From assembly GCA_963746905.1 (NCBI GenBank), contig CAVVCY010000001.1:62001-126000 (forward strand): a DNA stretch of 64,000 bases. Direction: 5' to 3'. How positions within the stretch are numbered: position 1 is the first letter of the stretch; the number at the start of each line of letters is the position of its first letter. Of the stretch, positions 1 to 11,200 are shown piece by piece. The notes under the pieces were generated by a model. That model worked only from the letters and a program-made list of their open reading frames with translations, had not been told where the DNA came from and did no database searches. The DNA comes from JALYNX01 sp963746905. Its GTDB lineage: Bacteria > Actinomycetota > Acidimicrobiia > Spongiisociales > ZC4RG35. Made by a program: the position numbers and the translations under genes.

Positions 1-741
1 GAAGGCGAACTTGCGGTCCGGGCCGACAACCTGACCGAGGCTGGTCGCGGGGAGCTCCTCGTCAGCGATGATCTCGCGTAGAGCCGGCCAACCGGCCAGC
101 ACGCCTCGCAGGGTGCTAACTGGGTGGAATAGTTTCGAGAGACCCCGACCCAGCACTTTGGCTTGACGCAGCAGGCTGTCGACAAAGAGCTCTCTTGATG
201 TCGGTGGCGCTGCGGGTGCCCGCGGCTTTGGTGATGCCTGCACGGCGTCGGGCGTGGCATCGAGGAAGGTCGCGAACGTGGCAACGCCGGCTATTCCGTC
301 GGCGATGCTGTGATGCGTCCTCATGAACAACCCGACTCGTTGATGTGAGAGTCCGGGTAGGAACCACATCTCCCAGAGCGGTCGTGACCGATCCAAAGGA
401 CGTCGGCGCAGTTGCTCGATGGCGGCCAGAAGTTGACCTTCATCGGCGGGCGTTGGGAGAGGGTGGACCGCTACGTGGTCATTGAGATCGAACGCGGGGG
501 CGTCTATCCAAAGTGGACCGCCGAGGCGCCGTGGCGGCACACATAGGAGTTGGCGAGATCGGGGCACCAGATCTAGGCGGCTTCCGACAGCCTCCCTCAC
601 AGCTGCGATCCGAAAGCTCCCGTCGATATCGAATAGGTCGCGGCCGTCGAGGATCGCGAGTGCACCGATGTCTTGAGGCCAGATCTCGTCCGGCCACAGC
701 ATGATCTGGTCCTGGGCGGTCAGCCGCTCGATCGACGTCAA
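1..741 (-). CDS. Wax ester synthase/diacylglycerol acyltransferase (WS/DGAT), C-terminus outside window
   Basis: The minus strand is open without a stop from 741 to the window edge (247 residues). It carries the family's catalytic HHxxxDG motif (HHSIADG) at residues 143-149. The N-terminal part (ERLTAQDQIMLWPDE) matches the usual start of actinobacterial WS/DGAT proteins. Such enzymes transfer acyl groups from acyl-CoA to alcohols or diacylglycerol to make storage wax esters or triacylglycerol, and are about 450-480 residues long, so roughly the last half is missing. The TTG start at 741 is chosen because GGAGG lies just upstream and because the family normally begins close to the LTAQD-like segment. 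The gene diverges from the beta-lactamase-like gene at 872. No frame breaks are seen. Confidence 0.88.
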   Translation of the reverse strand, partial: MTSIERLTAQDQIMLWPDEIWPQDIGALAILDGRDLFDIDGSFRIAAVREAVGSRLDLVPRSRQLLCVPPRRLGGPLWIDAPAFDLNDHVAVHPLPTPADEGQLLAAIEQLRRRPLDRSRPLWEMWFLPGLSHQRVGLFMRTHHSIADGIAGVATFATFLDATPDAVQASPKPRAPAAPPTSRELFVDSLLRQAKVLGRGLSKLFHPVSTLRGVLAGWPALREIIADEELPATSLGQVVGPDRKFAF

Positions 742-871
742 TCCGTTGCCTCCGAACTCAGCTTCGGACTTGACGCGAGCGCGGGCAAGGGGCTTTCGAA
801 ACAGCGGTTCTGGCCGATCGGCTCTATTGCCTGTTTCGAGTTGGGGGCAATCTCGTACTGGAGGTGTAGCA

Positions 872-2576
872 ATGCTTGCGACCAGCACCCGCCAATCGGC
901 GGAGAAATCAGCCCGGGTCGACTTGTCCGAAGTGAGTGCAAGAGTCGGCGAGATCCTGAATCGGAGGCCCGCCGTCGGGTTCGCCGTCGGAGTAGTCCGC
1001 GGCGGGCGCCTTGAGCTCTTCGACGCACACGGGGTCGCCGACATCGCGTCGAAGACGCTCATAACCGAGGACACGGCCTTTCGTATCGCCTCGATCACCA
1101 AGACGTTCACAGCAATCGCCGTAATGCAGCTTTGCGAGAAAGGACTGGTCCAGCTGGACGCACCGGCCAACAACTACCTCCGCGCACTTCCAATTGATTC
1201 CCGGCGACCCCTGCTTCCGCCCGGCAACGGTGGAGCATCTGCTTACCCATACGTCAGGTGTCCCCGAGGTCCTGCATCCCTGGGATGTGCTCAGGCCCGA
1301 CTTCGGAGAAAGCGTGAAAATGGGAGAGCGGCTACCGCCGTTGGGTGAGCTCTACGGAGGTGGTCTCCGGGTCGGTGCCGAGCCGGGTACCAGATTCATC
1401 TACAGCGACTTCGGCTTCGCGACGCTCGGGCAGATCGTCGAGGATGTGAGCGGTCAGTCTTTCGACGTCTATCTGCGAGACCATATCTTCCAGCCCCTCG
1501 GCATGGCCGACACGGATCTCAATCGCTCTGCAAAGGTCGAGGAGCGCCTGGCCACGGGATACAACCTTGGCTCCAGGGGTGCCAAGTCGATCGTCGACCG
1601 ACAGTGGGTGACCGCTGGGGCTTCCTCGATCTACTCGACTCCCCGGGACATGGCTCGCTACCTAAGCGCACTTACCGGAGGAGGCGCCAATGAACACGGG
1701 TCTGTGCTGAGACCGGAGACGCTGGCGAGCATGTTCGAGCCCCACTACCAACCGGAGCCCCGGATCCCTGGCATCGGATTGTCGTTCTTCCGATTCGACT
1801 TTGGAGGGCATCTCGCCGTTGAGCATGGAGGAATCCTTCCCGGCTTCAACTCTCAGATATTCGCCGCACCTGACGATGGTGTCGCTGTGATGGCCTTCAC
1901 CAACGGGGCCAAAGGGGCGATGTTCTGGCTGCCCGGGGAAATAGCTGGCCTGCTCAGTTATCTGCTTGGCGTCCCCGACGAGGTCATACGCGCCGACGTC
2001 CCACACCACCCCGAGATCTGGGCGGACATCTGCGGTCGATACCAGCTCTCGGCGCGACTCACGGACGCTCGGGCGAGGATGATGATGGGGGCCGGTGTCG
2101 AGGTCTTCGTCAGGGGAGGTCGGCTTCTACTCCGAGGCCTGACCCCGGTTCCGACGCTCTACAAGGGTCTTCCTCTGCACCCCGATGACGACAACGACCC
2201 GTATGTCTTCCGCCTCGACCTCTCCAGGTTCGGGATCGGCACAATGCGTGTTGTGTTCAGTCTCGACCCCGAGGAGGGATCGACTTCGCTCCACCTCGAC
2301 GTGATGCCGCTAGGGCTCCACAGGGAGGCGGACTGCTCAGATGTAGATGCGTGTGTGAGGATGCGGATACCGGCGCATGGCGCTGCTGTGCAGCTCGGTT
2401 CAGTTGTATCGTGTGGTATGTGGGTTAGGTATTGGCTTACTCGTCGAAGACATCACATCGACAGCAGGGTCTCAAGGCGTGCTCTCGTTGAAGTTCAGTC
2501 GACGTCTCTTGGGAAAGCAGAAAGTGACTCGATCTCGTCGCTACGACGTTGGGCGAGGTTCGAGCATTATGGGTAG
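872..2576 (+). CDS. Beta-lactamase-family serine hydrolase (class C-like), one frameshift
   Basis: The ATG at 872 has a good ribosome site (GGAGGTG at 860-866). The first frame carries the Ser-x-x-Lys nucleophile motif (SITK, Ser74) and the second frame, open from about 1190, continues the same fold with HLLTHTSGV, YSDFG (Tyr codon at 1401) and a typical beta-lactamase C-terminal half. The two frames join at about 1188-1192, where removing one C restores YLRALQLIPGD. The family includes esterases, peptidases and penicillin-binding-like hydrolases, so the substrate cannot be told. The tail after about 2330 is unlike the family and overlaps the opposite-strand gene, so the true end may lie earlier. 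The lesion may be a sequencing indel or a real mutation. Confidence 0.8.
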
Positions 2577-3184
2577 GGGCCAGGTCGGGCTGCAGCTGAG
2601 ATAGGCACGTGAAGCGATGGTGTCGAGGATCTGAGGGGCGACGATCAGGTCTGTGAACATCTGACCATCGTCACCAGTCTTGAGGTTGATTGAGTACGCG
2701 GTCATGTCGTCGAAGCTGATCGGACATCCGACGCTCGCGCCGTTCGACCACACATGAAGATTGGGAGGCAAGCTGAGGCAGGTCGAACTCGACAAAGGCG
2801 GGAAGAGGTCGCGCTTCTCCTCTGAGACAAAGACGTAGGGGGCCAACAATCCAAAGTCGTCCTGGTTTGCGGCAGCCAGGAGCGTCTGTGCTCCAGGACT
2901 CCGGCGACTGTTCTTGTGCGTCCGGCGCCGTCGTTGTCGGGGTCAGGATCGTGGTCGTGACAGTCACCGGAGCTTGGAGGTCTCCGTCACTTCTTCTTGG
3001 GCGGTGGTCGTGGTCGGGACCACTTGCCGTTCTTCAGTCGTAGAAGTCGCATCCGATGTAGGTGGAGTTGCACACGCCACGAGGAGCAGGGCGGCAAGCG
3101 AGTAGAGCCAAGGGCCAGATATCCCAATCTGTCGGTGTGTTGCCCCGCTGCGCGCCCGGCGGGCATGAGGAAGCCCTCAGTCAA
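2541..3184 (-). pseudogene. Small secreted lipoprotein, broken by several frameshifts
   Basis: Three minus-strand frames together give one lipoprotein-like chain. A TTG start at 3184 is preceded by GGAGG. A hydrophobic segment with a lipobox (LAALLLVAC, around 3075) is in another frame, followed by a Thr/Ser-rich linker typical of actinobacterial surface lipoproteins. Further frame changes near 2970 and 2890 lead into a globular tail (frame 2541-2849) with several cysteines. No family is recognised. The frame changes fall in a coding-like stretch without stops, so indel errors are as likely as decay. The 3' end overlaps the convergent beta-lactamase-like frame by 36 bases. Confidence 0.45.
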
Positions 3185-3282
3185 TCGTCGGCACCTCCGT
3201 TGATTTGTCGTCCTGCACGCCCGCCTGGCGCGACTCCGACTAGGTTGCTACACGCAGATCGATCTAGAGAAGGACTGGGACC

Positions 3283-3591
3283 ATGTGCTGCGTGTTTACG
3301 ACCCTGATGCTGTTCGGACCGCGACTTGGGATCCTGGTTTGGGGATTGGTCCAGCCGGCTCGCTGGCAGGCGACGTTTGACACATTCATCTGGCCCTTGC
3401 TCGGATTCTTGTTCCTTCCTTGGACCACCCTGATGTATGTCGCGGTGGCACCCCTTGGGGTCGTCGGGTTCGATTGGTTCTGGATCGTCCTCGCCGTCGG
3501 CGCCGACATCGTGACTTACACGGGCGGCGCTTATGGGAACAAGGACACGATCCGGAGCTACACCACTCCGACTCCGCCCGCCACTGCGTAA
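3283..3591 (+). CDS. Small hydrophobic membrane protein
   Basis: A 102-residue protein beginning at an ATG preceded by AGAAGGA. It is mostly hydrophobic, with about three predicted membrane segments (near residues 5-22, 34-58 and 62-82) and a short polar Thr/Pro tail. The composition and good ribosome site argue for a real inner-membrane protein. I do not recognise the family. It stands alone between the lipoprotein remnant and the convergent DHOD-like gene. Confidence 0.65.
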   Translation: MCCVFTTLMLFGPRLGILVWGLVQPARWQATFDTFIWPLLGFLFLPWTTLMYVAVAPLGVVGFDWFWIVLAVGADIVTYTGGAYGNKDTIRSYTTPTPPATA

Positions 3592-3610
3592 GTCGACTCG
3601 ACGCCGACGG

Positions 3611-4618
3611 TCACCAATGAGGTGAGTAGGACAGCAACGTCCGCATGTAGTTGGCCCGTTCGAACTGGGTGGGGTCGGCGACCGCGGCCTGGCTGAAGGA
3701 TCCCTTGGCTTCCTCCAGCGATCGATAGCCGTTCTCGTCGAGCCACGCCGCTAGGCCAGCGACAGTCTCGCGGAGCCGATCCGGTCCATTCCGGAGCAAT
3801 GACGACGCCATCATTGTCACGTCCGCTCCCGCCAGGACCAGCTTGGCCGCCTCAACGGGACCGTCGACCCCAGTCGTGGCTGCCAACGACGCGTTGATCT
3901 TGCCCCGGAGGATGGCGATCCAACGGAGAACAAGGCGAAGCTCCGCCGGTGTTGACAGGAGAAGGTTGGGGACGACTTCCATGCGCTCGAGATCGATGTC
4001 TGGCTGGTAGAAGCGGTTGAAGAGCACCAGTCCATCAGCTCCGGCATCCACGAGTCGGGTGGCCATGTTCGCCATGGACGAGAAGAACGGCCCAACTTTG
4101 ATTGCGAGCGGCACCTCCACGGATCGGCGGACCATTTCGACGAGGCTCAGATACTGACGCTCCACCTCACCCCCGGTCAGGGTGGGGTCCGCGGCAATGA
4201 GGTAGATGTTGAGCTCGAGGGCGTCGATTCCCTCATCGGCCAGAATCTTGGCGTAGAGGGTCCACCCACCGGTGGTGGTCCCGTTGAGGCTGGCAATGAC
4301 CGGCACCATCAGCTCGGCTTTGGCGGTCCGGATCAATTGGAGATAACGCTTGGGGCCAGTGTTGTAGTCATCCAACTCTGGCAGGTAGCCGGCGGTGGCC
4401 TCCGCGAAGGAATCCTTGGCCCACTCCAAACCCATGTGCACCGCCATCGCCTCGTGCTCGACCTGCTCCTCGAATAGCGAGGGCAAGACCACAGCCGAGG
4501 CGCCTGCTTCGACGAGTTGGTGAAGATGGTCGATGTCGCCAGTTACAGGAGAAGCCGAGGGCACGACCGGATGAGCCAGCGTCATGCCCAAATAGTTGGT
4601 GCGGAGGTCGACGCTCAT
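3611..4618 (-). CDS. Dihydroorotate dehydrogenase-like flavoprotein
   Basis: A 335-residue TIM-barrel protein with the features of the DHOD-like family: N-terminal DLRTNYLGMTLAHPVVPSASP, the central VIASLNGTTTGGW strand-loop, ALELNIY, LAIKVGPFF and a C-terminal phosphate-binding region (GADVTMMASSLL). It should bind FMN. Its ATG overlaps the nifJ stop (ATGA, 4615-4618), so the two are translationally coupled. DHOD-like genes of this kind are commonly found directly after nifJ, which suggests a redox role with pyruvate:ferredoxin oxidoreductase rather than pyrimidine synthesis. That functional link is inference; the gene pairing is established. Confidence 0.88.
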   Translation of the reverse strand: MSVDLRTNYLGMTLAHPVVPSASPVTGDIDHLHQLVEAGASAVVLPSLFEEQVEHEAMAVHMGLEWAKDSFAEATAGYLPELDDYNTGPKRYLQLIRTAKAELMVPVIASLNGTTTGGWTLYAKILADEGIDALELNIYLIAADPTLTGGEVERQYLSLVEMVRRSVEVPLAIKVGPFFSSMANMATRLVDAGADGLVLFNRFYQPDIDLERMEVVPNLLLSTPAELRLVLRWIAILRGKINASLAATTGVDGPVEAAKLVLAGADVTMMASSLLRNGPDRLRETVAGLAAWLDENGYRSLEEAKGSFSQAAVADPTQFERANYMRTLLSYSPHW

Positions 4619-7600
4619 CGGTCATCCAATTCGGTGAACTCGGCGGTGCGATGGACTTCGACCAGCTGTTCATAGAGCTGCCAGCGGTCGTCGATGTCCT
4701 TTTGGGCGCTTGTCATGAGCTCGGCCGAGTGATCGGGGTTGGCTCGGGCCAGCATGGCGAAGCGTCCCTCCTTCTCGGCGAAGTCCTTGAAGCGAATCGT
4801 TGGCTTGCGGCTGTCGAGTCGCAGCCCTGGCTGTCCGGAGGCCTCAGAGGCGGGGTCATATCGATACAACGGCCAGTAGCCGGAGGTTGCGGCCTCCTTT
4901 TGATGACTCATCTGGGTGGACATCTCGATCCCGTGAGCGATGCATGGGCTGTAGGCGAGGATGAGGGAGACGCCGTGGTGAGCCTCCGCCTCGGCGAAGG
5001 CCTTCACGGTCTGGGTCATGTTCGCGCCCATCGCCACCTGGGCCACGTACACATTCCCGTAGGCCATCGCGATCTGGCCGAGATCCTTCTTAGCCGTGGC
5101 CTTCCCGCCCGAGGCGAACTTCGCAACAGCAGCGCGTGGTGTCGCCTTGGAGGCTTGCCCACCGGTGTTGGAATAGACCTCGGTGTCGAGCACCAGGATG
5201 TTGATGTCCCTGCCCGACGCGAGCACATGGTCCAGACCACCGAACCCGATGTCGTAGGCCCAACCGTCGCCGCCGACTATCCAGACCGAGGTGCGGACCA
5301 AAGCGTCTGCAACCCCCTCGAGACGGCGGGCCAGCAGTCCATCTATGCCCGCCAACCGCTCTCGCAGGATCTCGATCCGATTCCTCTGAGCGGCAATCCC
5401 AAGCTTCCTCTGTTTGATCGGCTCCCAGGATTTCCACCCCCAAGTCACCGAGCTCCGGGAGAAGCGCGGTTACCAGAAGACGGCCATCGGCCTCCATGGC
5501 TTCGAGGCCGAGGCGCATCCCCAGCCCGAACTCGGCATTGTCCTCGAACAACGAGTTGGCCCACGCCGGCCCGCGTCCGGTCTCATCCGTCGCCCAAGGA
5601 GTGGTGGGAAGGTTTCCTCCGTATATCGACGAGCACCCGGTGGCGTTCGCAATGACCAGGCGGTCACCCAACTGTTGGCTCAGAAGCTTGAGGTAAGGCG
5701 TCTCCCCGCACCCGGCGCAGGCTCCCGAGAACTCGAACAATGGCTCGATCATCTGAGACCCCTTGACCGTGTCGAGCCTCACCTCATCGCGCGGAGGGTC
5801 AGGGATGGTCAGGAAGAAGTCGAAGTTGGCCCGCTCCCGCTCCATATGTTCTTCCTTTGGAACCATGTCGATCGAGCGGTGACCCACCTCGGTCTTGGAA
5901 TGGGCAGGGCACACGTCCACGCAGACTCCGCAGCCCGTGCAGTCATCGGGCGCGACCTGCACTGTGAGAAACATGCCCGCGAGGTCAGTTCCACTGGCCT
6001 CTTTGGATGCGAATCCATCGGGGGCCATGTCGAGGACAGCAGGATCGAAGACCTTGAATCTGATCGCCGCATGGGGGCAGACCAACGCACACCGGGCACA
6101 GTCGATGCAGATCGAAGGATCCCAGATCGGGATCGAGTTCCCGATCGACCGCTTCTCCCACACGGCGGTACCGGTGGGGAACGTGCCATCGACAGGCATC
6201 GCAGAGACCGGCAGCAGGTCTCCCTTGCCTGCCAACATGATTCCGGTCACCCGCTGGACGAAGTCCGGGGCGGTCGCGAGGCGGGCGGCGTAGATGTCTG
6301 CCGGGCCGGTCACCGCTCCGTCGAAGGCGGTGGGAGCGTCTACCCGTTGCAGACCACCAAGTGCGGAGTTGATGGCATCGAGGTTTCGACGTACTACGAC
6401 CTCGCCTCGCTTGCCGTAGGCCTTCGTCACCTCATCGGTGATGGCGGCCATTGATTGCTCGCGAGGCATGATTTCGGAGAGAGCGAAGAAGCAGGTTTGG
6501 AGCACTGTGTTGATCCGACCACCGAGCCCTGCGTTGGCGGCGATTTCAGAGGCGTTCACCACCCAGAAGTCGAGGCCCTTCTCGACGATTCCGCGTTGAA
6601 TCCAAGGTGGGAGGTGATCCCACACTCGGTCGGGCCCGTATGGGCTGTTGACGAGGAAGATGGCCCCATCTGCCGCCGCTTCGAGCACATCCACGTCTTG
6701 AAGCAGGTTGAAGTCATGACAGGCCACGAAGGTGGCTTGCCCGGACCCGATGAGATAGGTCGAGGCGATCGGCCGTGGGCCGAATCGGAGGTGGGAAACG
6801 GTGCGTGAGCCGGACTTCTTCGAGTCGTAGACGAAGTAGCCCTGGGAGAAGAGCTCGGTGTGGTCGCCGATGATCTTCACTGAGGCCTTGTTGGCTCCGA
6901 CTGTGCCATCACTGCCCAATCCGAAGAAGACGGCACGCACCATGTCTTCGGGCTCCTCCCAAGCCTCCGAGCTGTAATCCAGGCTGAGGTGGGTGACATC
7001 GTCGTTGATCCCCACGGTGAAATGGCGCTTGGGAGTCTCTTGCTCCAGTTCGGCGAAGACGGCAGAGGCCATGGCTGGCGTGAACTCCTTCGAGGACAGT
7101 CCGTACCGTCCGCCTACGACGAGTGGCAGGGGGCGATCTCCCTCGTAGAGCGCTCCGAGAACGTCCAAATAGAGAGGCTCGCCGACCGATCCCGGCTCCT
7201 TGGTCCTGTCGAGAACGGCGATGGAGCGAGCCGATTCAGGCAGGGCCGCTCGGAAGGCTTCGCCGTCGAAAGGCCGGTAGAGGCGAACGATCACCAGGCC
7301 GACGCGATCTCCCTGTGACACCAGCCGCTGCACCGCTTCGGTGGCAGCGCCCGCTCCGGAGCCCATCAGGACCACGACCCTTTCCGCTTCGGGATGCCCC
7401 ACGTAGTCGAAGAGGTGGTAGCTCCGGCCGGTGAGCTCGGCGAAATGATCCATCTCCGCTTGGACTATCGACGGAACCGCCGAGTAGAACGGGTTGCTTG
7501 CCTCCCTCGCCTGAAAGAAGACGTCCGGATTCTGCGCCGAGCCGCGGAGCACGGGACGTTGAGGGCTCAGGGCCCGCAGCCGATGCTGAGCGATCAGATC

Positions 7601-8191
7601 CTCATCGATCATGGCCCGAAGCACCTCGTCGCCAACGGCGGCAATCTTTGAAACTTCGTGCGAGGTGCGGAACCCGTCGAAGAAGTGGAGGAACGGAACC
7701 CGGGCCCGCAACGTGGCCGCGTGAGCCACCAATGCGAGATCCTGTGCTTCCTGAACCGACGACGAGGCGAGCATGGCGAACCCGGTTTGGCGGGCCGCCA
7801 TCACATCTGAGTGGTCACCGAAGATCGAGAGGGCATGCGTGGCGAGGGTCCGAGCTGCGATGTGGAACACCGTCGAGGTCAGCTCTCCTGCGATCTTGTA
7901 CATGTTGGGCAGCATCAGCAGCAAACCCTGAGATGCGGTGAAGGTGGTGGTCAGCGCCCCCACCTGGAGCGATCCGTGCACGGCGCCGGCCGCGCCTGCC
8001 TCACTCTGCATCTCCACGACGTCTGGGGTGACACCCCACAGATTGGGGCGACCGAGTTGCGACCAGGCGTCAGCGAGCTCACCCATCGGCGAGGCCGGAG
8101 TGATCGGGTAGATGGCTATTACCTCACTGAGGGCATGCGCCACTCGGGCCGCGGCCTGGTTGCCGTCGACCGTTGTGAACTGAGGAGCCAT
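4615..8191 (-). CDS. nifJ: Pyruvate:ferredoxin (flavodoxin) oxidoreductase, one frameshift
   Basis: A single-chain PFOR of about 1190 residues in two frames. From ATG 8191 it shows the N-terminal pyrimidine-binding domain (YPITPASPMGE), two [4Fe-4S] ferredoxin clusters near residues 695 (CIDCARCALVCPH) and 749 (CTGCGVCVDVCP), and the thiamine-diphosphate domain start (CAGCGETPYLKLL, about 822). After a frame change near 5420-5445, in a G-rich run, the second frame continues with GGDGWAYDIGFGG and a complete C-terminus (VYSNTGGQASK). The enzyme decarboxylates pyruvate to acetyl-CoA, reducing ferredoxin or flavodoxin. The remaining sequence is well conserved, so an indel error in the G-run is the simplest explanation. 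It overlaps the DHOD-like gene by four bases. The symbol reflects family name only; no nitrogenase genes are present. Confidence 0.92.
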
Positions 8192-8262
8192 ACGGTCAAA
8201 GCTAAGGAGACGACGTTCTGAAAGGGAGTGCCGAATGTCACGACACCCGTGGTCGAAGCGCC

Positions 8263-11200
8263 CTAGTGACTGCTCAGCTCCAGGATGTCTCCGGCTGCGA
8301 CCAGGTCATATTCACCCAGACCTTCAGTGAAGGTGCCGTAGAGCGCGGCCAGCTCTGCGCTGCCGTCGGGGGACTGGCCCAGTTCGCGCCGCAGACCGAC
8401 CAGCCTGGTCATGGCCTGCAGTTCAAACAGCCGCAGGCCCCCTGCGTGGGCGCCTCGGATCGCCGATTGATAGGAGTTCTCGGCGCTGGCGTGGTCAGGC
8501 GTCGGCAGCATCCTCAATATGTCGCCTTTGACGATCCGAAACTCGGGTGAGGTCATGTCATCGGGGCCGCCGATCGTTATCGCCTCTTCGATCAGTGCCA
8601 ACGCTCGCTCGGGTTGCCCGGCGAGCGCGTGCACCAGGGCTCTGAAGGCCAGGATCAGCGGCCAGAACACTGGAGGTGTGGTCAGCCCCTGATAGAGGTC
8701 GATCGCTCTCTCGGTCATCTCCAACCCGCGTTCGGTTTCACCGAGGACCGTTCGACAGATGCCCTCGAGGAAGATCGCCAGAGTCGCCCAAACGACGTAG
8801 TCATGCTCTTCCGAGACCTCGGCCAGGTCCTTCGCAATCGCGATGCACTCCTCGAACCTGCTCCTCTGCAAGGCGAGGAAGGCATTGTGATAGAGGGCGT
8901 AGGCGATGCTGTAGGGATGGTCGATCTCCCTGGCGATGTCGAGGGCTGCGCTGACCCGTGAAACCGATTTCTCCAGGTCTCCGTACTGCCAGAGGACCAG
9001 TCCGGAGGCGACCCGCGCCACGACCCCGGTGTTGGGGCCGAGACGAAAGCGTGACGCGCTCCGAGCACGGGGATCGTGGAGCTCGATGGCGCGATCGAGG
9101 TGGGGCAGGCCGTGCTCGAGGTCGCCGGTGAACGCCATACCCACGCCGTAGACATAATGGCCTTCCATTTGTATGGCTAGGTCGTTCTCTCGTTCACCGA
9201 GCTCGAGGATCTCTCGCCCGTACTCCATTCCCTGGGCGAAGTCGGCGATCCCCATGTAGTAGGTCGCCAAAGCCCTCAGCACCGGGAAACGCTGTGCGGC
9301 GCTGCCATGCACGGTATGAGAGATCTCGAGCGCCCGCTTGAACTCGGCTTCGACTTCCACGTCATAGCCGCGTACCGCCATCAGGGTTCGGGCCAGCATC
9401 GTTCGCATGACCAGCTCGTCGGGAGCCAATTCCGGTGGCGAGCCGGCGTTGGCCATCACCTCGAGAGTGTCGGACGCCAGCTCGATCGCGCTGTGGTACC
9501 AGCCCTTCGACTCATAGAGAGACCACAGACGGCCAATCAGCTCGAGCATCCGGTCGAGGTCACCGGCGTCCACCCAGAATCGCCATGCGGTCCGCAGGTT
9601 GCCAATCTCCGACTCCACTTCTTCGAGGGCTGCATCCCGCTCGGGACCTTCAAGTCGCTCTTCGATGTCGACGGTGAGCCTGGAGAAGTAGTCGGCGTGC
9701 GCTTTGCGCACGACTGCTTCCCGATCGGGAGTGTCGGCGAGCCGCTCGGCCGCGAACTCCTTGATCATGAGGAGCATGGCGAACCGCTGTGATTCGACGT
9801 CGTCGTCACTTCGAACGAGGCTCTTGTCAACGAGAGAGGCCAGCGAATCGAGGACCAGCCCTGCATCCATGTCGGATGCCACCGCCTCGAGACCGGGGAG
9901 ATCAGTGGTGGAGAAGACCGACATCAACTCGAACAGTCGCCGCTCGTCTTCGTTCAAAAGCTCGTAGCTCCACCCGATCGCCCCCCACAGGGTGCGTTGC
10001 CGGTCGGGCAGATCCCGGCCCCCGGCACCCAGGACATCGAGCCGCTTGCGAAGGCGGTCGAGGAGGTCGACCGGTGTGAACACCTTGAGTCGCGCGGCTG
10101 CCAGTTCGATGGCCAGTGGGAGGCCGTCGAGTCGCAGGCAAATCTCGGCGACAACTGCCGCATTCTCTTCGTTGAGGGTGAAGCCTGGGCGCACCGCCAC
10201 GGCCCGTTCGGTGAACAGCTGAACCGATTCGGATTCGGCGATCGAGGCGACGGGATCGCGGGGGTGGGGAAGGGAGAGGGGTGGAACCGGGAACACGTGC
10301 TCGGCGCGAACCCGGAGGGTTTCCCGACTCGTCACCACCACTCTCAGGTGCGGTGCATGTTGGAGGAGCTCGGAGAGACCCACGGCCGCTTCGGTGACCT
10401 GCTCGAAGTTGTCGAGCACCAGCATCATTTCGAGGTCACGAAGCCTCGACTTGAGGATCTGGAGCGCGTCACCGCCACCGAGGACCGGCAGCTCGAGGGT
10501 CCGGACGATCGCCTCGAAGACCGACCCCGGATCGAGTTCGGCCGAGAGGTCGACGAAGAACACGCCATCGCGGAAGTGATCTAGCTGCTCGGCCGCCACC
10601 TGGAGACCAAGACGCGTCTTGCCTGCCCCGCCCGGGCCGGCGATCGTCAGCAACCTGGTGTTTGGGGACTCCAACATGACCTGAATGGCGGCCAACTCGT
10701 TGCGCCGTCCCAAGAACTCCGTGGCCTGCAGTGGAAGGTTGTGGGGCCGCGAATCGAGGGTGACCGGCGCCGGGAACTCACTCTCGATGTCGGGGTGCAC
10801 CAGCTGGTAGAGATGCTCGGGAAGAGTCAGGTCCTTGAGGCGATGCATGCCCAGGTCTCGCAACGCGGCACCATGCGGGAGTTGTTCTGCAGCAAGCTCC
10901 GCCGCGGCTCCGGAGACCAACACCTGACCGCCGTGGCCAGCGGCCATGATCCGGGCCGCCCGATTCATCGAAGGCCCGAAGAAGTCACCATTTCGACTCT
11001 CGGTCTCTCCAGCGTGGATGCCCATCCGTACTCGCAGCGGCCCGGTGACGCCCCAGGCCTCTGCACTAAGCGCCTTTTGGGCATCGAGGGTGGCCGCCAC
11101 TGCGTTGCCCGCCGAGTCGAAGCGGGCGATGACCCCGTCGCCGGTCGTCTTGAGAAGAGTGCCCTGGGCCCGATCGATGGCTCCGGTCATGATCGAATCG

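Noticed and set aside
4615..8191. Nitrogen fixation
   Set aside because: nifJ is only the family name of PFOR; no nitrogenase structural or cofactor gene is present.
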